From: Apoda limacodes
Taxonomy: Eukaryota; Arthropoda; Insecta; Lepidoptera; Limacodidae
Reading direction: 5' to 3'
Assembly: GCA_946406115.1 (NCBI GenBank)
Contig: OX291562.1
Span: forward strand, 6,850,001 to 6,914,000
Length of the DNA: 64,000 nt
In this document: positions 21,646 through 32,460 of the stretch, in pieces
Position numbering within the stretch: position 1 is the stretch's first letter
How the letters are laid out: the number at the start of each line of letters is the position of its first letter
The notes under the pieces: model-generated
Told to the model about the DNA's origin: nothing
Databases searched by the model: none
Seen by the model: only the letters and a program-made list of their open reading frames with translations
Position numbers and translations under genes: made by a program

Positions 21646-22081
21646 TGCGGTATCGAGCCCTTAAGTCTGAGGAGAGACTTTGCCTCACTGTGTGTGTTCT
21701 ACCGCTTGTACAATGGGTTGTGTTCTGAGGAATTGTTCGAAATGATGCCCACGGCTACTTTCTACCATCGCACCGCTCGCCATCGGCAGGGAATTCATTC
21801 TCACACTTTAGAACCTAAATGGTCGCGTACAGTGCGGTTTCAGAGAAACTTCCTCCCGCGAACGCTTAAGTTGTGGAATGAGCTCCCTGCCAAGGTTTTC
21901 TGCAAGGACTACAGTATGGAGTTCTTCAAGAAAGAAGTTATTAGATTTCTGAAGGGTCGGCAACGCGCAAGTGATACCCCTGGTGTTGCAAGCGTCCATA
22001 GGCTACGGTGACCGCTTACCATCAGGCGGGCCGTAAGCTTGTTTGCCACCTTAGTGGTATAAAAAAAAAAAAAAAAAAAAA
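21646..22081 (+). mobile_element. CR1-like LINE, 5'-truncated young copy
   Basis: Covers the last 436 bp of the family including poly(A) (about 22061-22081). Against 30178-30614 I see one substitution (G/A in the CTTAAR codon region) and one indel. This copy has CCC at 21658-21660 where the long copy has CCCC, so its C-terminal frame is the uninterrupted form. Truncation and near identity point to very recent retrotransposition. No clear target duplication seen. Confidence 0.9.
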
Positions 22082-22128
22082 CAAAATCTAAAATTATCTG
22101 ATATAAAACAAAAGCTCACAGTTACGTT

Positions 22129-22475
22129 CACACAATAGCTCTTTTTCTGTGGGAGCAGGTACACACATAGCTATTTTTATGTGCAAATAGTTACACACAG
22201 TAGCTATTTTCTGTGCGAATAGGTACACACAAAAACTTTTCTTTCTTGCGATTAGGTACATATGGTAGTTTTTTTTCTGTAGGAATAAATGCACCAAAAA
22301 GCTAATTTTCTGTGCGAATATGTTCACACAATAGATATTTTTCCGTGCAAAGAGGTACATTCAATAGATATTTTTCTGTGCAAAGAGGTACACTTAATAG
22401 ATATTTTCCTGTGCAAAGAGGTATAATTAATAGATATTTTTCTGTGCAAAGAGGTACACTCAATAAATATTTTTC
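22129..22475. repeat. 33-bp minisatellite, about 10.5 units
   Basis: Tandem 32-33-bp units ending ...TGTGCAAAGAGGTA. The last four units are nearly identical, while units toward 22129 are increasingly diverged. Because the period is mostly a multiple of three, open frames run through it on both strands; these are not genes. It lies 47 bp after the poly(A) of the young CR1-like copy. Confidence 0.9.
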
Positions 22476-22479
22476 TATT

Positions 22480-23190
22480 AATTATTATAAACGTACAAGT
22501 GAATCCCAATGCGTTCACTTATAAAGTTAGGGCAATTCCGAATTTGAGTACTACTTATATGAAGACTGAAACAATTCAAGAAAAATGCTTTCGACAATAA
22601 ATAATGGCCCAGAATGTAGCTCATCAGCAATACCTGATCAGGATATTTGATTCCAAATAAGGGGTCACAAATAATAAAGCCAGGCAAAGAATACGAAACT
22701 TCAAATACAATTTTCAACAAAATCATAATTTTTCAAAAGACAGTAGATATTATTACACTTTATAGCCTCCTTCCTTAAAGTAAAAATAACTCATATTACA
22801 AAACCCTACGTCGCTCTGTCCGACTGGTCCGTTTATGTTCTATTCACGCGAGAACCACATACCTGGTTTAGATGTCTTTTTTTTATTTATAGCAGTGTTA
22901 TCTGGTGGAGCCGTTGGCAAAAATAGTTAAATGCATATCAGTATTGAAAAAAAAAATCAAGTTCAAACACAGTATTTCTTAAAACATAAATTGGTATTTA
23001 TAGCTGGTTATAACAGATATAATAATAGTGGTCTCGGTGTTCAGTTACGTCTAGGCAAAGAATTATAGACGGCTATATGAAGTGGAGTCTGTCTGGCGCC
23101 ATCGCTATGATGATAACTAGGGTTGTCAGATGGACTAAGCAAAAATTCCGCAAAAAAAAAAGCTGCTTCTCTGTGGAGTACATATTCATG
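22480..23190. other. AT-rich stretch, nothing recognised
   Basis: No coding frame with recognisable content, no terminal repeats. A short segment near 23124 (AGGGTTGTCAGATGG) loosely resembles the end of the hAT-type element at 5544 but has no partner. Confidence 0.4.
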
Positions 23191-23192
23191 AA

Positions 23193-23284
23193 AGATAGGC
23201 CATAGGCCACAGGCCACGGTGAACGCTTACCATCAGCCGGACCGTGTGCTGGTTTGCCACCTTAGTGGTATAAAAAAAAAAAAG
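23193..23284 (+). mobile_element. CR1-like LINE, 3' tail fragment
   Basis: About 90 bp of the conserved tail (CGCTTACCATCAGCCGGACC ... CACCTTAGTGGTATAAAA) ending in poly(A). Directly followed by a second tail at 23307. Confidence 0.8.
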
Positions 23285-23306
23285 ATTGATGGTTAACAAA
23301 TCAACC

Positions 23307-23418
23307 AGCAACGCGCGAGTGATACCCCTGGTGTTACAAGCGTCAAGAGGCTACGATGACCGCTTACCATCAGGCGGACCGTAAGCTTGTTTGCCAACTT
23401 AGTGGTATATAAAAAAAA
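23307..23418 (+). mobile_element. CR1-like LINE, second adjacent 3' tail fragment
   Basis: Starts at CAGCAACGCGCGAGTGATAC and ends CTTAGTGGTATATAAAAAAA. Separate from the copy 20 bp upstream because the same tail is repeated in the same orientation with its own A-run. Confidence 0.85.
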
Positions 23419-23419
23419 C

Positions 23420-24355
23420 AACCCCACTCAAACTAAAACAAGGTTTGAAACATAACAAGAAAATTAATTACGTAATTTTTTCATGTTAACGCAGCTGCAG
23501 TTTTTTTAAATAAGACTATTTTAACTTTAGAAAAAAATACTAATCTACTCATACGTTGGTATTTTTCTCTTGCCAAACTCCAAACATGGGAGTCAAATAC
23601 CGATTTTTTCGGTTGAAATACCGAACACCTAGCAGCCTTGATTATATCTAGCGTCCATCCGATCTCTTGAATGTCGAGGGCTATTTAGACTTGAAAAGTT
23701 TTTTCATTGGGATATCGCTACAGTGAAATTTTTTTTTTTATTTAATTATATGAATGGTTTCAGCCAATATTTATTATTTATTTATTTAGGTAACACACAG
23801 TCATTTACAATTTCTTAAATTAAACATATAGTAAACAAACAGAGCTAAAGTACCCTTCGTTATTAACATTAATGTTATCTTATGTCGAGAACATAATTAT
23901 GTGGGGAAAAGGCAATCTATAATGCCGATGACATAAGTGAGAAAAAAAAATGTAAAGAAAAATGAAACTTAATTAAAAATTAAAAACAGCTTGTTATGTT
24001 TTTCATGTTATTACTTTATTCATTCTTTTTGAAACGAAGTTCCTTACGGCACATTACGATTTAGACGATTCCGGATAAGGGCTACTGGAAAAAGTATTCG
24101 ACTGTTTTTACATCAAAGCAATGCACGCAGTAAGGATAATTTTCTTCTTTTAAGATGTCTTTTGACATTCTTGAACATACTATCAGCGGGGCGCGCTCTG
24201 AGTACGTCACTGACCTCTACTAGTAAAGGTTAGTGGAGTATGTACTTTAATTTTTTTTTATTTTACTTTGTTTTATGGCCCAGTTGTGTTAGAATTTCAG
24301 GTTGGCTGGTTTTTTTTTCTTTTTCAAGAACGAATCGATTCGAAATTCTTGTGGA
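23420..24355. other. AT-rich stretch, nothing recognised
   Basis: No gene or defined repeat boundary seen. Simple AT-rich runs only. Confidence 0.4.
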
Positions 24356-24359
24356 TAAT

Positions 24360-25130
24360 CTATATATATAAAAATAAATCCCTATTTCCCTTGGTCACGC
24401 CATCACGCGTGAATGGCTAGACCGATTTCGCTAATTCTTTTTCTTGTTGTGTTTCTTATTATCAGGAGAAGGTTCTTATGAAAGAAATAAACGGTCAAGT
24501 GCGAGTCGGACTCGCGCACTAAGGAAAATTCGAAGACGGCTGGACCAATCCGTGTAATTTGTTTTTGTTGTGTTTGTTAGTGTTAGGGCTAAGTTGTTAT
24601 GAAAGAAAAAAACTCGAAGACGGCTGGACCAATTCGGGTAATTTCTTTTTGTTGTGTTTGTTAGTGTTAGGGCAAGGTTTGTTATGAAAGAAAAAAACGG
24701 TCAAGTGCGAGGCGGACTCGCGCACTTAGGAAAACTCGAAGACGGCTGGACCAATTCAGGTAATTTTATTGTTGTGTTTGTTAGTGTTAGGGCAAGGTTT
24801 TTTATGAAAGAAAAAACGGTCAAGTGCGAGTCACACTCGCGCACTAAGGGAAAAACCGATTTTAATGAAATTTTGGTAAGTTGTTATGCACACGCCGGAA
24901 AAGGTTTATGAGAAAGAAAAAAAGGGTCAAGTCCGAGTCGGACTCGCGCAATAAGGGTGAACCGATGTTAATGAAATTTTTGTAAGTTGTTATGCCCACG
25001 CCGGGAATGTTTCTGAGAAAGAGTCGGACTCGCTCAATAAGGGGAAACCGATTGTAATGAAATTATGGTGAGTTGTTAGGCACATGCCGGGGAAGGTTTC
25101 TGAATAAGTACAACCCTTTCACAATAGGTT
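24360..25130 (+). repeat. Tandemly amplified interspersed repeat
   Basis: Five to six irregular units of roughly 100-140 bp. The anchors are GGTCAAGTGCGAGTCGGACT, CGAAGACGGCTGGACCAAT, TTGTTGTGTTTGTTAGTGTT and, in the later units, AACCGAT...AATGAAATTTT. The GTGCGAGTCGGACTCGCGCA motif also occurs at 43267, 49301 and 51930, so the array seems to be an internal amplification of a common mobile repeat. The 85-codon frame inside is a by-product. Confidence 0.75.
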
Positions 25131-26134
25131 GGTGCGGAGAAACAACGTACGCCGTAGTACAATTGAAGTAGCTAACACCTGGGGGAATGACATATAGTAC
25201 TTCAAAATGTCAAGTGTGAATAGAATTAGAACACAGATGGTTAATGGAATTGGACTGAATTGTTGAGCCGATTATAATGAAAATTGATAAGGGACAGGAA
25301 AGGACATTATGGCAGCATAAAATACGTCAATTGCGAGTCTATTTAGTGTAGACAGGATGAATATAATAATTCAGTTAAACCGCTTAGCCGAATTAGATGG
25401 AATTAGGGATAACTTTTGGGGAGGATATATATTTGATGAAATGGAAATTATCTTTGGTAAGGGCATCTACTTTAAAATGGTTAAGTGATAATAAAAATAA
25501 GTTTCGTACTAAATGAAAAAAATCAAACCTTTTTAAACCGACTTCAAAAAGATTGGAAATTGGCAGAACTGCTGCGCAGGTTATGGTTAATATCAATTTG
25601 TATTTGTATGGGAATGGGATATTGAAGAAAGATAAAACAGCTAAGCGGTTTAAGCCTGAAGAGGTAAACAGACAGACCGAGCTACTTTTGCATTTATAAA
25701 TATAATAGTTTATATATATATAATATAGTACTAGGTTAGTAATATACTTCGTTCCAGCCGGGTGACCCATGACTCAATTTTGTTCGTTTTTAGGGCTCCG
25801 TACCCAAAGAGTGCCAACGGGACTTTTGGGTTATAATAATTACGAAACCTAGGAAGTCTGTCCGTCAAACCAAAAATCTTTTAAACAGTAATAGGTAGAA
25901 GCCTAAAATTTTGACAGAATATGTGTTATAATTGCGGATTATCTACAAAAAAATAAAAAAAGTAAAAAGGATGTGGAAATACGAGAAACACATTTTAGTT
26001 GTTTATGCCTATCGTAAAAAAAAAGTTACCCATAATGATGGTGTATGTAAACTCTAAAGTATCAACATAAAGAACATATAAACCAGCCAAGTGTATGACG
26101 GGCTCGAGACATTACCATCTGAAATTACCGTATC

Positions 26135-26358
26135 AGCGCCACCTAGTGATTTTGCAAAGCTTGTGTTATGGGTACCAGACAACGGATATAAATACATATA
26201 TATTACTTTTTTTTTGTAAATACATATATATCATACATAAATACATCCAGACTCAAGACAAACACAAATGTTTACCACATAAATGTTTGACTAGTGCGGA
26301 AATCGAACACACACCCTCTGCACAGCAGCCAAACTAACTAGCAACTAGGCTGTGAGAG
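26135..26358 (-). mobile_element. tRNA-headed SINE
   Basis: Minus-strand order: a tRNA-like head with B-box GTGTTCGATTTCC, a middle with TTGAGTCTGGATGTATTTAT and a tail with TATCCGTTGTCTGGTACCC. Same family as 49971-50217 (plus) and 63832-64000 (minus, cut by the window end). Pol III-type, non-autonomous. Inserted inside repeat R. Confidence 0.75.
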
Positions 26359-26408
26359 AGTCTTATTAAGACAAACAGTATCACATTTGTGTGTTGGAAA
26401 CGATATTC

Positions 26409-26458
26409 AAAGCTAAGCAACGTCGGGTTTGGTCAGTCATTGGATGAGTGACCACTTA
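26409..26458 (+). repeat. 5S rRNA-derived segment in repeat R
   Basis: AAAGCTAAGCAACGTCGGG, then GGTCAGTCATTGGATGAGTG and ACC, a clear match to box A, intermediate element and box C of animal 5S rRNA. Only about 50 bp. The same segment with the same flanks occurs at 32338-32388. Suggests a 5S-derived SINE head or captured promoter. Confidence 0.7.
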
Positions 26459-27577
26459 GCGGCACTCTTTTTATTTTTGTTTCTGTTTGTAAATAACGTA
26501 AAACCCTCGGTGAGCGATTCCGACACGCACTCGACTAATTTTTTTATTTACACTATATAACCGGCACTATGAAGTGGAGTCGTGAAGTCCACAACCCACA
26601 CTGGGCCCGCGCTTAGACTTTGGCCCAAATCACCCTAGCTTATGAGGGTCGGCCATGCCCGAACAGTGGGAACGTATGAAGGATCATGAGAACCGGCACT
26701 ATTAAAATGCAAGTACCTATTCGCAACAAAATCTAAGCACAAGTACTTACTAAAAATAAATTATAAAGAACCTACATACAAAAAAAATATATAAAAAAAA
26801 ACACTCTTGTACTGTGAAAGAAAAGCCTAGCATGATCGTAATTTAGTACCGTTCTCGTAGTAATTGAAAAACTCTTACGTTCTAAATAAATTCTAAAGAC
26901 CAAAGCTATTATATTCGTTGTCATCTAGCTTAACGTACTTTAGTGCCTAAATTGTGTCTAAACTTATTCGAGAGTACTAAAAATTTAATGTTCAACGGTC
27001 TACTACTTGGCGACTTTGTGTAGGTAATTATTTAACGAGGGTCGGCCAACAGATCTTTGAAGTTAGAATACCAATTTTAGCAAAACAAAGTAAACCAAAA
27101 TTTGCCGTTTTTATCCGTTATATTAAAAAAAATTGCTGTTGAGCTAATTTTTTAGTAAAAGGCCATGATTGGCTAACTTCGAGTGCAGTTCGCCGATAAT
27201 GAGTTATTTTTAGATTTTAGATTAGTTATTTTTTAGGAAAAAGGCATTAGCAGCTAACTTTGAGAAAAGAAAGCCTGCCACCTATGTAATATGTAATATG
27301 TACATCCCGAACCCAGGGATCACTTAATCTCCGCCCTGGGAGGCTGATTCGCCAGCCTGTGTAAAGTATCTGAAGTGGTAGTCGTGCCGGAGAAGGAGAC
27401 CGGAGTGGACCCGGCTACTACAACAGAGGGGGATCAGGGGCCCTTCCGCCCGCCGGGCCAGCAACCGTATCATCTGTGGCGAGCTTCGGCAGTCTTAGAA
27501 CCGCACCCTTTGTCCTCTATGCTGTCTGTGCAGTGAATCCTCATCCTTAGTCTTAGTAACTTTTTTTTATATATATT

Positions 27578-30262
27578 ATGGCCAGAAGACAGAAAAAGAA
27601 AAGAGTTTGCACAGCGGCTACTCCATCCACATATAATGTGGATTTTTGCAACATCAGGGGTATTCACGCAAATCTTAACGCAGTCCACCACCATCTCGAA
27701 ACTGCGCAGCCGACCATTCTTTTTCTAACGGAAAAGCAGATATCCTGCCCGGCCGACACATCATACCTTCATTATCCCGGCTACAAACTCGAACACAATT
27801 TTATGAGTCGTGCCGGTGTATGTATGTTCGTCCGGGAGGATATCTGCTGTCGCCGCCTTCATAGCCTTGAAGACAGGGACCTGTCGATATTGTGGGTGCG
27901 CGTAGATTACGGCGGCCACACTCGTATCTATGCGTGCCTATACAGGTCTCATAGCGGTGACACGGACGTAACTCGACTCTTCACGCACCTGAGTTTGACG
28001 ACTGACAAAGTTCTAGAGCAATATCCCACAGCAGAACTAGTTATTTTGGGAGACTTTAACGCCCACCATCGCGAGTGGCTCAGTTCTCGAACCAATAACT
28101 ATGCTGGGATATCTGCTCATGAATTTGCTCTGACCTATGGATTCTCTCAGCTGGTACTTTCTCCAACGAGAATACCAGATATAGAGGAACATACGAGCTC
28201 CTTACTGGACCTTCTGCTGACTACTCGTCCGGACGGGTACTCCGTCTCAGTGGATGCGCCTCTTGGCTCCTCGGACCACTGTCTCGTTCGGACTCAAGTG
28301 TCATGCACACAACCTGATCCTTCTGGGCCAACTAACTGGCGTCGTGTGTGGCACTATAAGTCGGCAGACTGGGATGGATTGCGTGAATTTTACGCATCGT
28401 ACCCGTGGAGGCAGTTCTGCTTTAACTCAGAAGATCCTGACGTCTGCGCAGCCGCAGTCACTGAGACAATCCTTGCTGGTATGGAATGCTATATTCCTAA
28501 CCCGCGAGTAGCTGCCGGCGTCAAAAAACGACCGTGGTTTAATAGGTCTTGCAGAAAAGCTAAAATTCTTAAGCAAAATGCATATGAGGCTTGGACCACG
28601 GCTCGTTTTAATAAGGATCCGAATATTTCTGAGTTAAAACGCAAATTAAATGCTGCCTCGAGGTTCAGTAAGAAAGCAACTGCCAGAGCAAAATTCCAAT
28701 TCATCGGCAAAATAGGTGGGCGACTTGCGAGCTATCCTTCTGGGAGTCGTGCTTTCTGGTCGCTTGCCAAAGCTGCCGAAGGGAACTTCTGCCAGTCGTC
28801 GTTACCACCACTGCGAAAGACCGATGGTGACTTGGCCCATAGTGCTAAAGAGAAAGCCGATCTACTGGGCAGTCTCTTTGCCTCGAACTCGAATATGAAC
28901 GATGAAGGCGCTGTACCACCTACTATACCGTGGTGCGGTAAGACCATGCCGGAAATCTCCATAACGCAGCGGGAGGTCAGGCGGGCGTTACTTTCTCTAG
29001 ACGTTCATAAGTCGAGTGGGCCAGACGGTATACCAGCAGTGGTGCTTAAGCAGTGTGCTCCTGAGTTATGTCCTGTACTCACGCGCCTCTTCGCGCTTTC
29101 CTACCACACTAGGCAATTTCCGTCTTCATGGAAGACTGCGAATGTGCACCCGGTGCCCAAAAAGGGCGATAGATCAGATCCATCGAATTACAGGCCTATC
29201 GCTATTACCTCTCTCCTCTCTAAGGTGATGGAGCGTGTGATCAACACACAGCTTCTAAGATACCTAGAAGTACACGATCTGGTCAGTGACCGTCAATATG
29301 GCTTTCGCCACGGTCGCTCGACTGGTGACCTTCTAGTGTATCTCACACACCGATGGGCACTAGCCATTGAGAGTCAGGGGGAGGCATTGGCATGTAGCCT
29401 GGACATAGCGAAGGCGTTCGATCGGGTCTGGCACCGCGGTCTTCTATCGAAGTTGCCATCTTACGGAGTGCCCGAGGGTTTGTGCAAATGGGTGGCTAGC
29501 TTTTTGTCCGGCAGACGCATACGAACTGTAGTTGACGGTAGTTGCTCTGATAGCATGGACATTAATGCTGGTGTCCCGCAAGGCTCTGTGCTGTCTCCTA
29601 CGCTGTTTCTACTGCATATCAATGACATGTTGGACATCAACAACATACATTGCTATGCAGATGACAGTACTGGAGACGCTTTTTACACGGGTCGTGCAAA
29701 CATCCCTCGTTCCGTTGTGGAGGAAAACCGCGGAGAACTTGTGTCTCAAATCGAGACCACACTGTCCCAGGTCTCTGACTGGGGACGGGTAAACTTGGTC
29801 CGATTCAACCCTACAAAGACACAAGTGTGCGCGTTCACCGCTAAGAAAACTCCATTCACTGTGGTCCCACAATTCCAGAACACTCCCCTCTCCATCTCCA
29901 AGAGCATTGGGATCCTTGGTGTCGACATCTCCAGCGATGTTCAGTTCCGAGATCATTTACAAGATAAGGTAAAGCTGGCGTCCAAAAAACTTGGTGTACT
30001 CAACAGAGCGAAGCAGTACTTCACGTCGGGGCAAAGGTTGTTACTTTACAAGTCGCAAGTTCGGCCCCATATGGAGTACTGCTGCCATCTCTGGGCAGGT
30101 GCACCCGGATACCAGCTTGACCCTTTTGACTCGGTTCAACGACGGGCTGTGAGAATTGTCGACGATCCCAAACTCACTTGCGGTATCGAGCCCCTTAAGT
30201 CTGAGGAGAGACTTTGCCTCACTGTGTGTGTTCTACCGCTTGTACAATGGGTTGTGTTCTGA
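27578..30262 (+). pseudogene. CR1-like ORF2 (APE-RT), frameshifted near its C-terminus
   Basis: 894-aa open frame from ATG 27578. The endonuclease part has NIRG (25-28), TEKQ (51-54, normally TET), GDFNAHH (158-164) and SSDH (231-234). The reverse transcriptase has NYRPIAITSLLSK, motif A SLDIAKAFDRVW (catalytic Asp609), motif B GVPQGSVLSP (665-674) and YADD (693-696). After residue 872 the frame breaks at a run of four C (30191-30194). The sister copy at 21646 has three C there, and the conserved C-terminal block continues in another frame to 30545. One inserted base is therefore the only disabling lesion I see. Terminates early at 30262-TGA. Confidence 0.88.
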
Positions 30263-30545
30263 GGAATTGTTCGAAATGATGCCCACGGCTACTTTCTACC
30301 ATCGCACCGCTCGCCATCGGCAGGGAATTCATTCTCACACTTTAGAACCTAAATGGTCGCGTACAGTGCGGTTTCAGAGAAACTTCCTCCCGCGAACGCT
30401 TAAATTGTGGAATGAGCTCCCTGCCAAGGTTTTCTGCAAGGACTACAGTATGGAGTTCTTCAAGAAAGAAGTTATTAGATTTCTGAAGGGTCGGCAACGC
30501 GCAAGTGATACCCCTGGTGTTGCAAGCGTCCATAGGCTACGGTGA
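30178..30545 (+). pseudogene. C-terminal block of the CR1-like ORF2 in the shifted frame
   Basis: Continuation of the LINE protein after the one-base insertion. It reads SLRRDFASLCVFYRLYNG ... RFQRNFLPRTLKLWNELP ... GRQRASDTPGVASVHRLR and a stop. This block is conserved in the fragments at 21694, 46415 and 55354, confirming it as the true C-terminus. Confidence 0.85.
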
Positions 30546-31160
30546 CCGCTTACCATCAGGCGGGCCGTAAGCTTGTTTGCCACCTTAGTGGTATAAAAAA
30601 AAAAAAAAAAAAAATGCATAAGTGATACAAACCTGCAAAGTGGCCTGAGATTTATCCGTTTTTTATCTGTTGTTCATCTGTAATATTAAAAAATTTGCCG
30701 TTGAGTTATTTTTCTTAAAAAGTTGGCTAAATTCCCTCGAAGTTGGCCGGCTAGCGAGGAAAGTTAGACGACCATGGCCTTTTTTTAAAAAATAGCTCAA
30801 CGGCATTTTTTTTAATATAACGGATTAAAAACGGTAAATTTCGGTATGCTTTGTTTTGCATTTGACTAATAATGGTATATGCTACCTTCAAAGACCTTCG
30901 ACCTCCGACGGCCAGTTGTCAACCATATTACAAATATCATACATATTTACCTACCTATGTACGATATTATGTATGATGTGTAAAGGCTTTTCAGCGCTGT
31001 TGTATGTAAATTGTGTTCAATATGTAACTTGAACTATTTTAATGTTCTATTTCTTATTCTAATTTACACAACTTCAATAAACATCAATCTAACAGATATT
31101 AAAATATATTTTCATAGCAAATATAAAGCCAAAAGATTAACCTTGAGCCATGACATGGAC

Positions 31161-31322
31161 TTTTTTTTTTTTTTTTCTGAGCTGACTATGCAGTTGGCTG
31201 TTGCTTCACCGGAATTTTGGGGCGAGACTCTGAAGGAGACTCTCAAGGGCTCCCCGCGGGGGAAGCCTCGGCTTGGGTTGTCGCTCTCGGGGGCGTCCCT
31301 TCGACCGGCGTGAGTCTCGAAC
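31161..31322 (-). mobile_element. Jockey-type LINE, 162-bp 3' stub with target duplication
   Basis: 16-nt oligo(T) followed by the same 3' sequence as the full-length element (CTGAGCTGACTATGCAGTTG ...). It is bounded by a perfect 10-bp duplication TGACATGGAC (31151-31160 and 31323-31332). Compared with 12624 onward it lacks about 11 bp (CATTACTG region) and about 24 bp (CCCATATAGCGCC region), so it may come from another subfamily. Unit B shows the site without the insert. Confidence 0.92.
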
Positions 31323-31529
31323 TGACATGGACCTGCAACTCCTTACATTCCGGGTATCTACTATCCAGGCCCATATCTGGCCAATAAAAATCCCAAGTAC
31401 ATCTTTGCTTTGGAAAAAACGCTCGTTATGATCCAAGTGACTTATTAAGTCCTAGTACATGAATCTTAAAAACAAACAAAATTTTCATAGAATTAAGAAA
31501 TACAATGTTTTGTACCCAAACTGAGCCCG

Positions 31530-32460
31530 ATCACTAAGCCTATGTTGTCTGTCAGTCAATCTGTATATTTGTGCCTGTCTGTCCGACCATTAGAAGGCTC
31601 TATCTTTTAAACCAAAATAGGTAGAAACCTGAATTGTTCACAGAATATGTTTTATAATAGAGGATTATCAAACAGATAATAAAAAGTTAAAAAAACTGGT
31701 TGCCTGTAAAGTCGGTATACGGGCGAAAGTTTTACGTGACAATGATTTTATGTCTGTCTCTCTCGCTCTTAGGCGGGCGCGTGCCTCTCACTCGCTCTCA
31801 TTGTGAGCGCATAACGTGAGCGGAGCGTAACGCAGTTTCTTGAAGTGTCACCCGGCAAACCAATTTATAAGACGTTGTCACGTCAAAAGGAAAAATTTAA
31901 AGGGGTTCCCCATACAAGGAACACATTTTCGTTGTTTTTGCTTTATCGTCAATGGTCAAAAATGGTGTGAACTCTACAGTATAACAGCAAATAATAAAAA
32001 TCAAGAATGAGACGGGCCAAACCCATTACCATTTTAAAATACCGGTACAGCGCCATCTAGCAATAGTATTAAGAGTCACAGTAACACATTTATTTGGCGG
32101 AGTCCTCATAAAAGAAACACATTTCGTTGTTTTTGTTTTATCGTAAAAACAGTAATACATACAAACTTTAAACTTATAGTGAAAATAGTGTAAACTCTAA
32201 AATATAACAACAAATAATAAACACCGGCCAAGTGTGAGACGGACACAAACCATTACTATATTAAATTCCCGGTACAGCACCATGTAGCTTATTATTAAGA
32301 TAAACAGTAACACAGTTGTTTGTTGGAAACGATATTGAAAGTTAAACAACGTCGGGCTTGGTCAGTACTTAAATGGATGACCGCTTTTTTTTTGTTTGTG
32401 TTTGTCAATTACGTAAATGGTGGTAGGTCGCCTCGGTGGGCGATTCTACATAAAAATTGC
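31530..32460 (+). repeat. Composite repeat R, copy 2
   Basis: Homologous to 25775-26540 without the SINE. Internally it carries two tandem versions of a unit of about 190 bp (AAACACATTT-CGTTGTTTTT ... CCGGTACAGC-CAT(C/G)TAGC) at about 31920-32090 and 32115-32300, then the 5S-like segment. Confidence 0.6.
32338..32388 (+). repeat. 5S rRNA-derived segment in repeat R
   Basis: AAAGTTAAACAACGTCGGGC, then TTGGTCAGTACTTAAATGGA and TGACCGCTT, closer to insect 5S rRNA than the 26409 copy at several positions. Followed by a T-run that could act as a Pol III terminator. Confidence 0.7.

Larger units (their letters stand above)
25775..26540 (+). repeat. Composite repeat R, copy 1 (interrupted by a SINE)
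   Basis: Matches 31530-32460 in the same orientation. Shared blocks are the CAGAATATGTGTTATAAT region, AAACACATTTTAGTTGTTT, an AAACTCTAAAGTAT block, the GACGGG...ATTACC stretch, AAACAGTATCAC, TGTTGGAAACGATATT and the 5S-like segment. A tRNA-type SINE (26135-26358, minus) splits this copy between CAGCGCCACCTAG and TTATTAAGAC. Confidence 0.65.
27304..30614 (+). mobile_element. Nearly complete CR1-like LINE
   Basis: GC-rich 5' portion (about 27304-27577), a long APE-RT frame, a conserved tail and poly(A) (30595-30614). ORF1 is absent or reduced, so the copy is probably 5'-truncated. The 5' boundary is placed where composition changes abruptly after AATATGTACAT. No clear target duplication, which is usual for the CR1 clade. 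It sits in the loop between two inverted arms of host repeat sequence in unit A. Clade assignment is from overall appearance of the protein and tail; other Jockey-superfamily clades are possible. Confidence 0.85.

Noticed and set aside
22129..22475. Regularly spaced repeats resembling a CRISPR array
   Set aside because: The units are contiguous with no unique spacers, no cas genes are present, and the DNA is eukaryotic. It is a minisatellite.
26409..26458. 5S rRNA gene
   Set aside because: Only about 50 of roughly 120 bp are recognisable and the copy is embedded in a repeat with identical flanks elsewhere.
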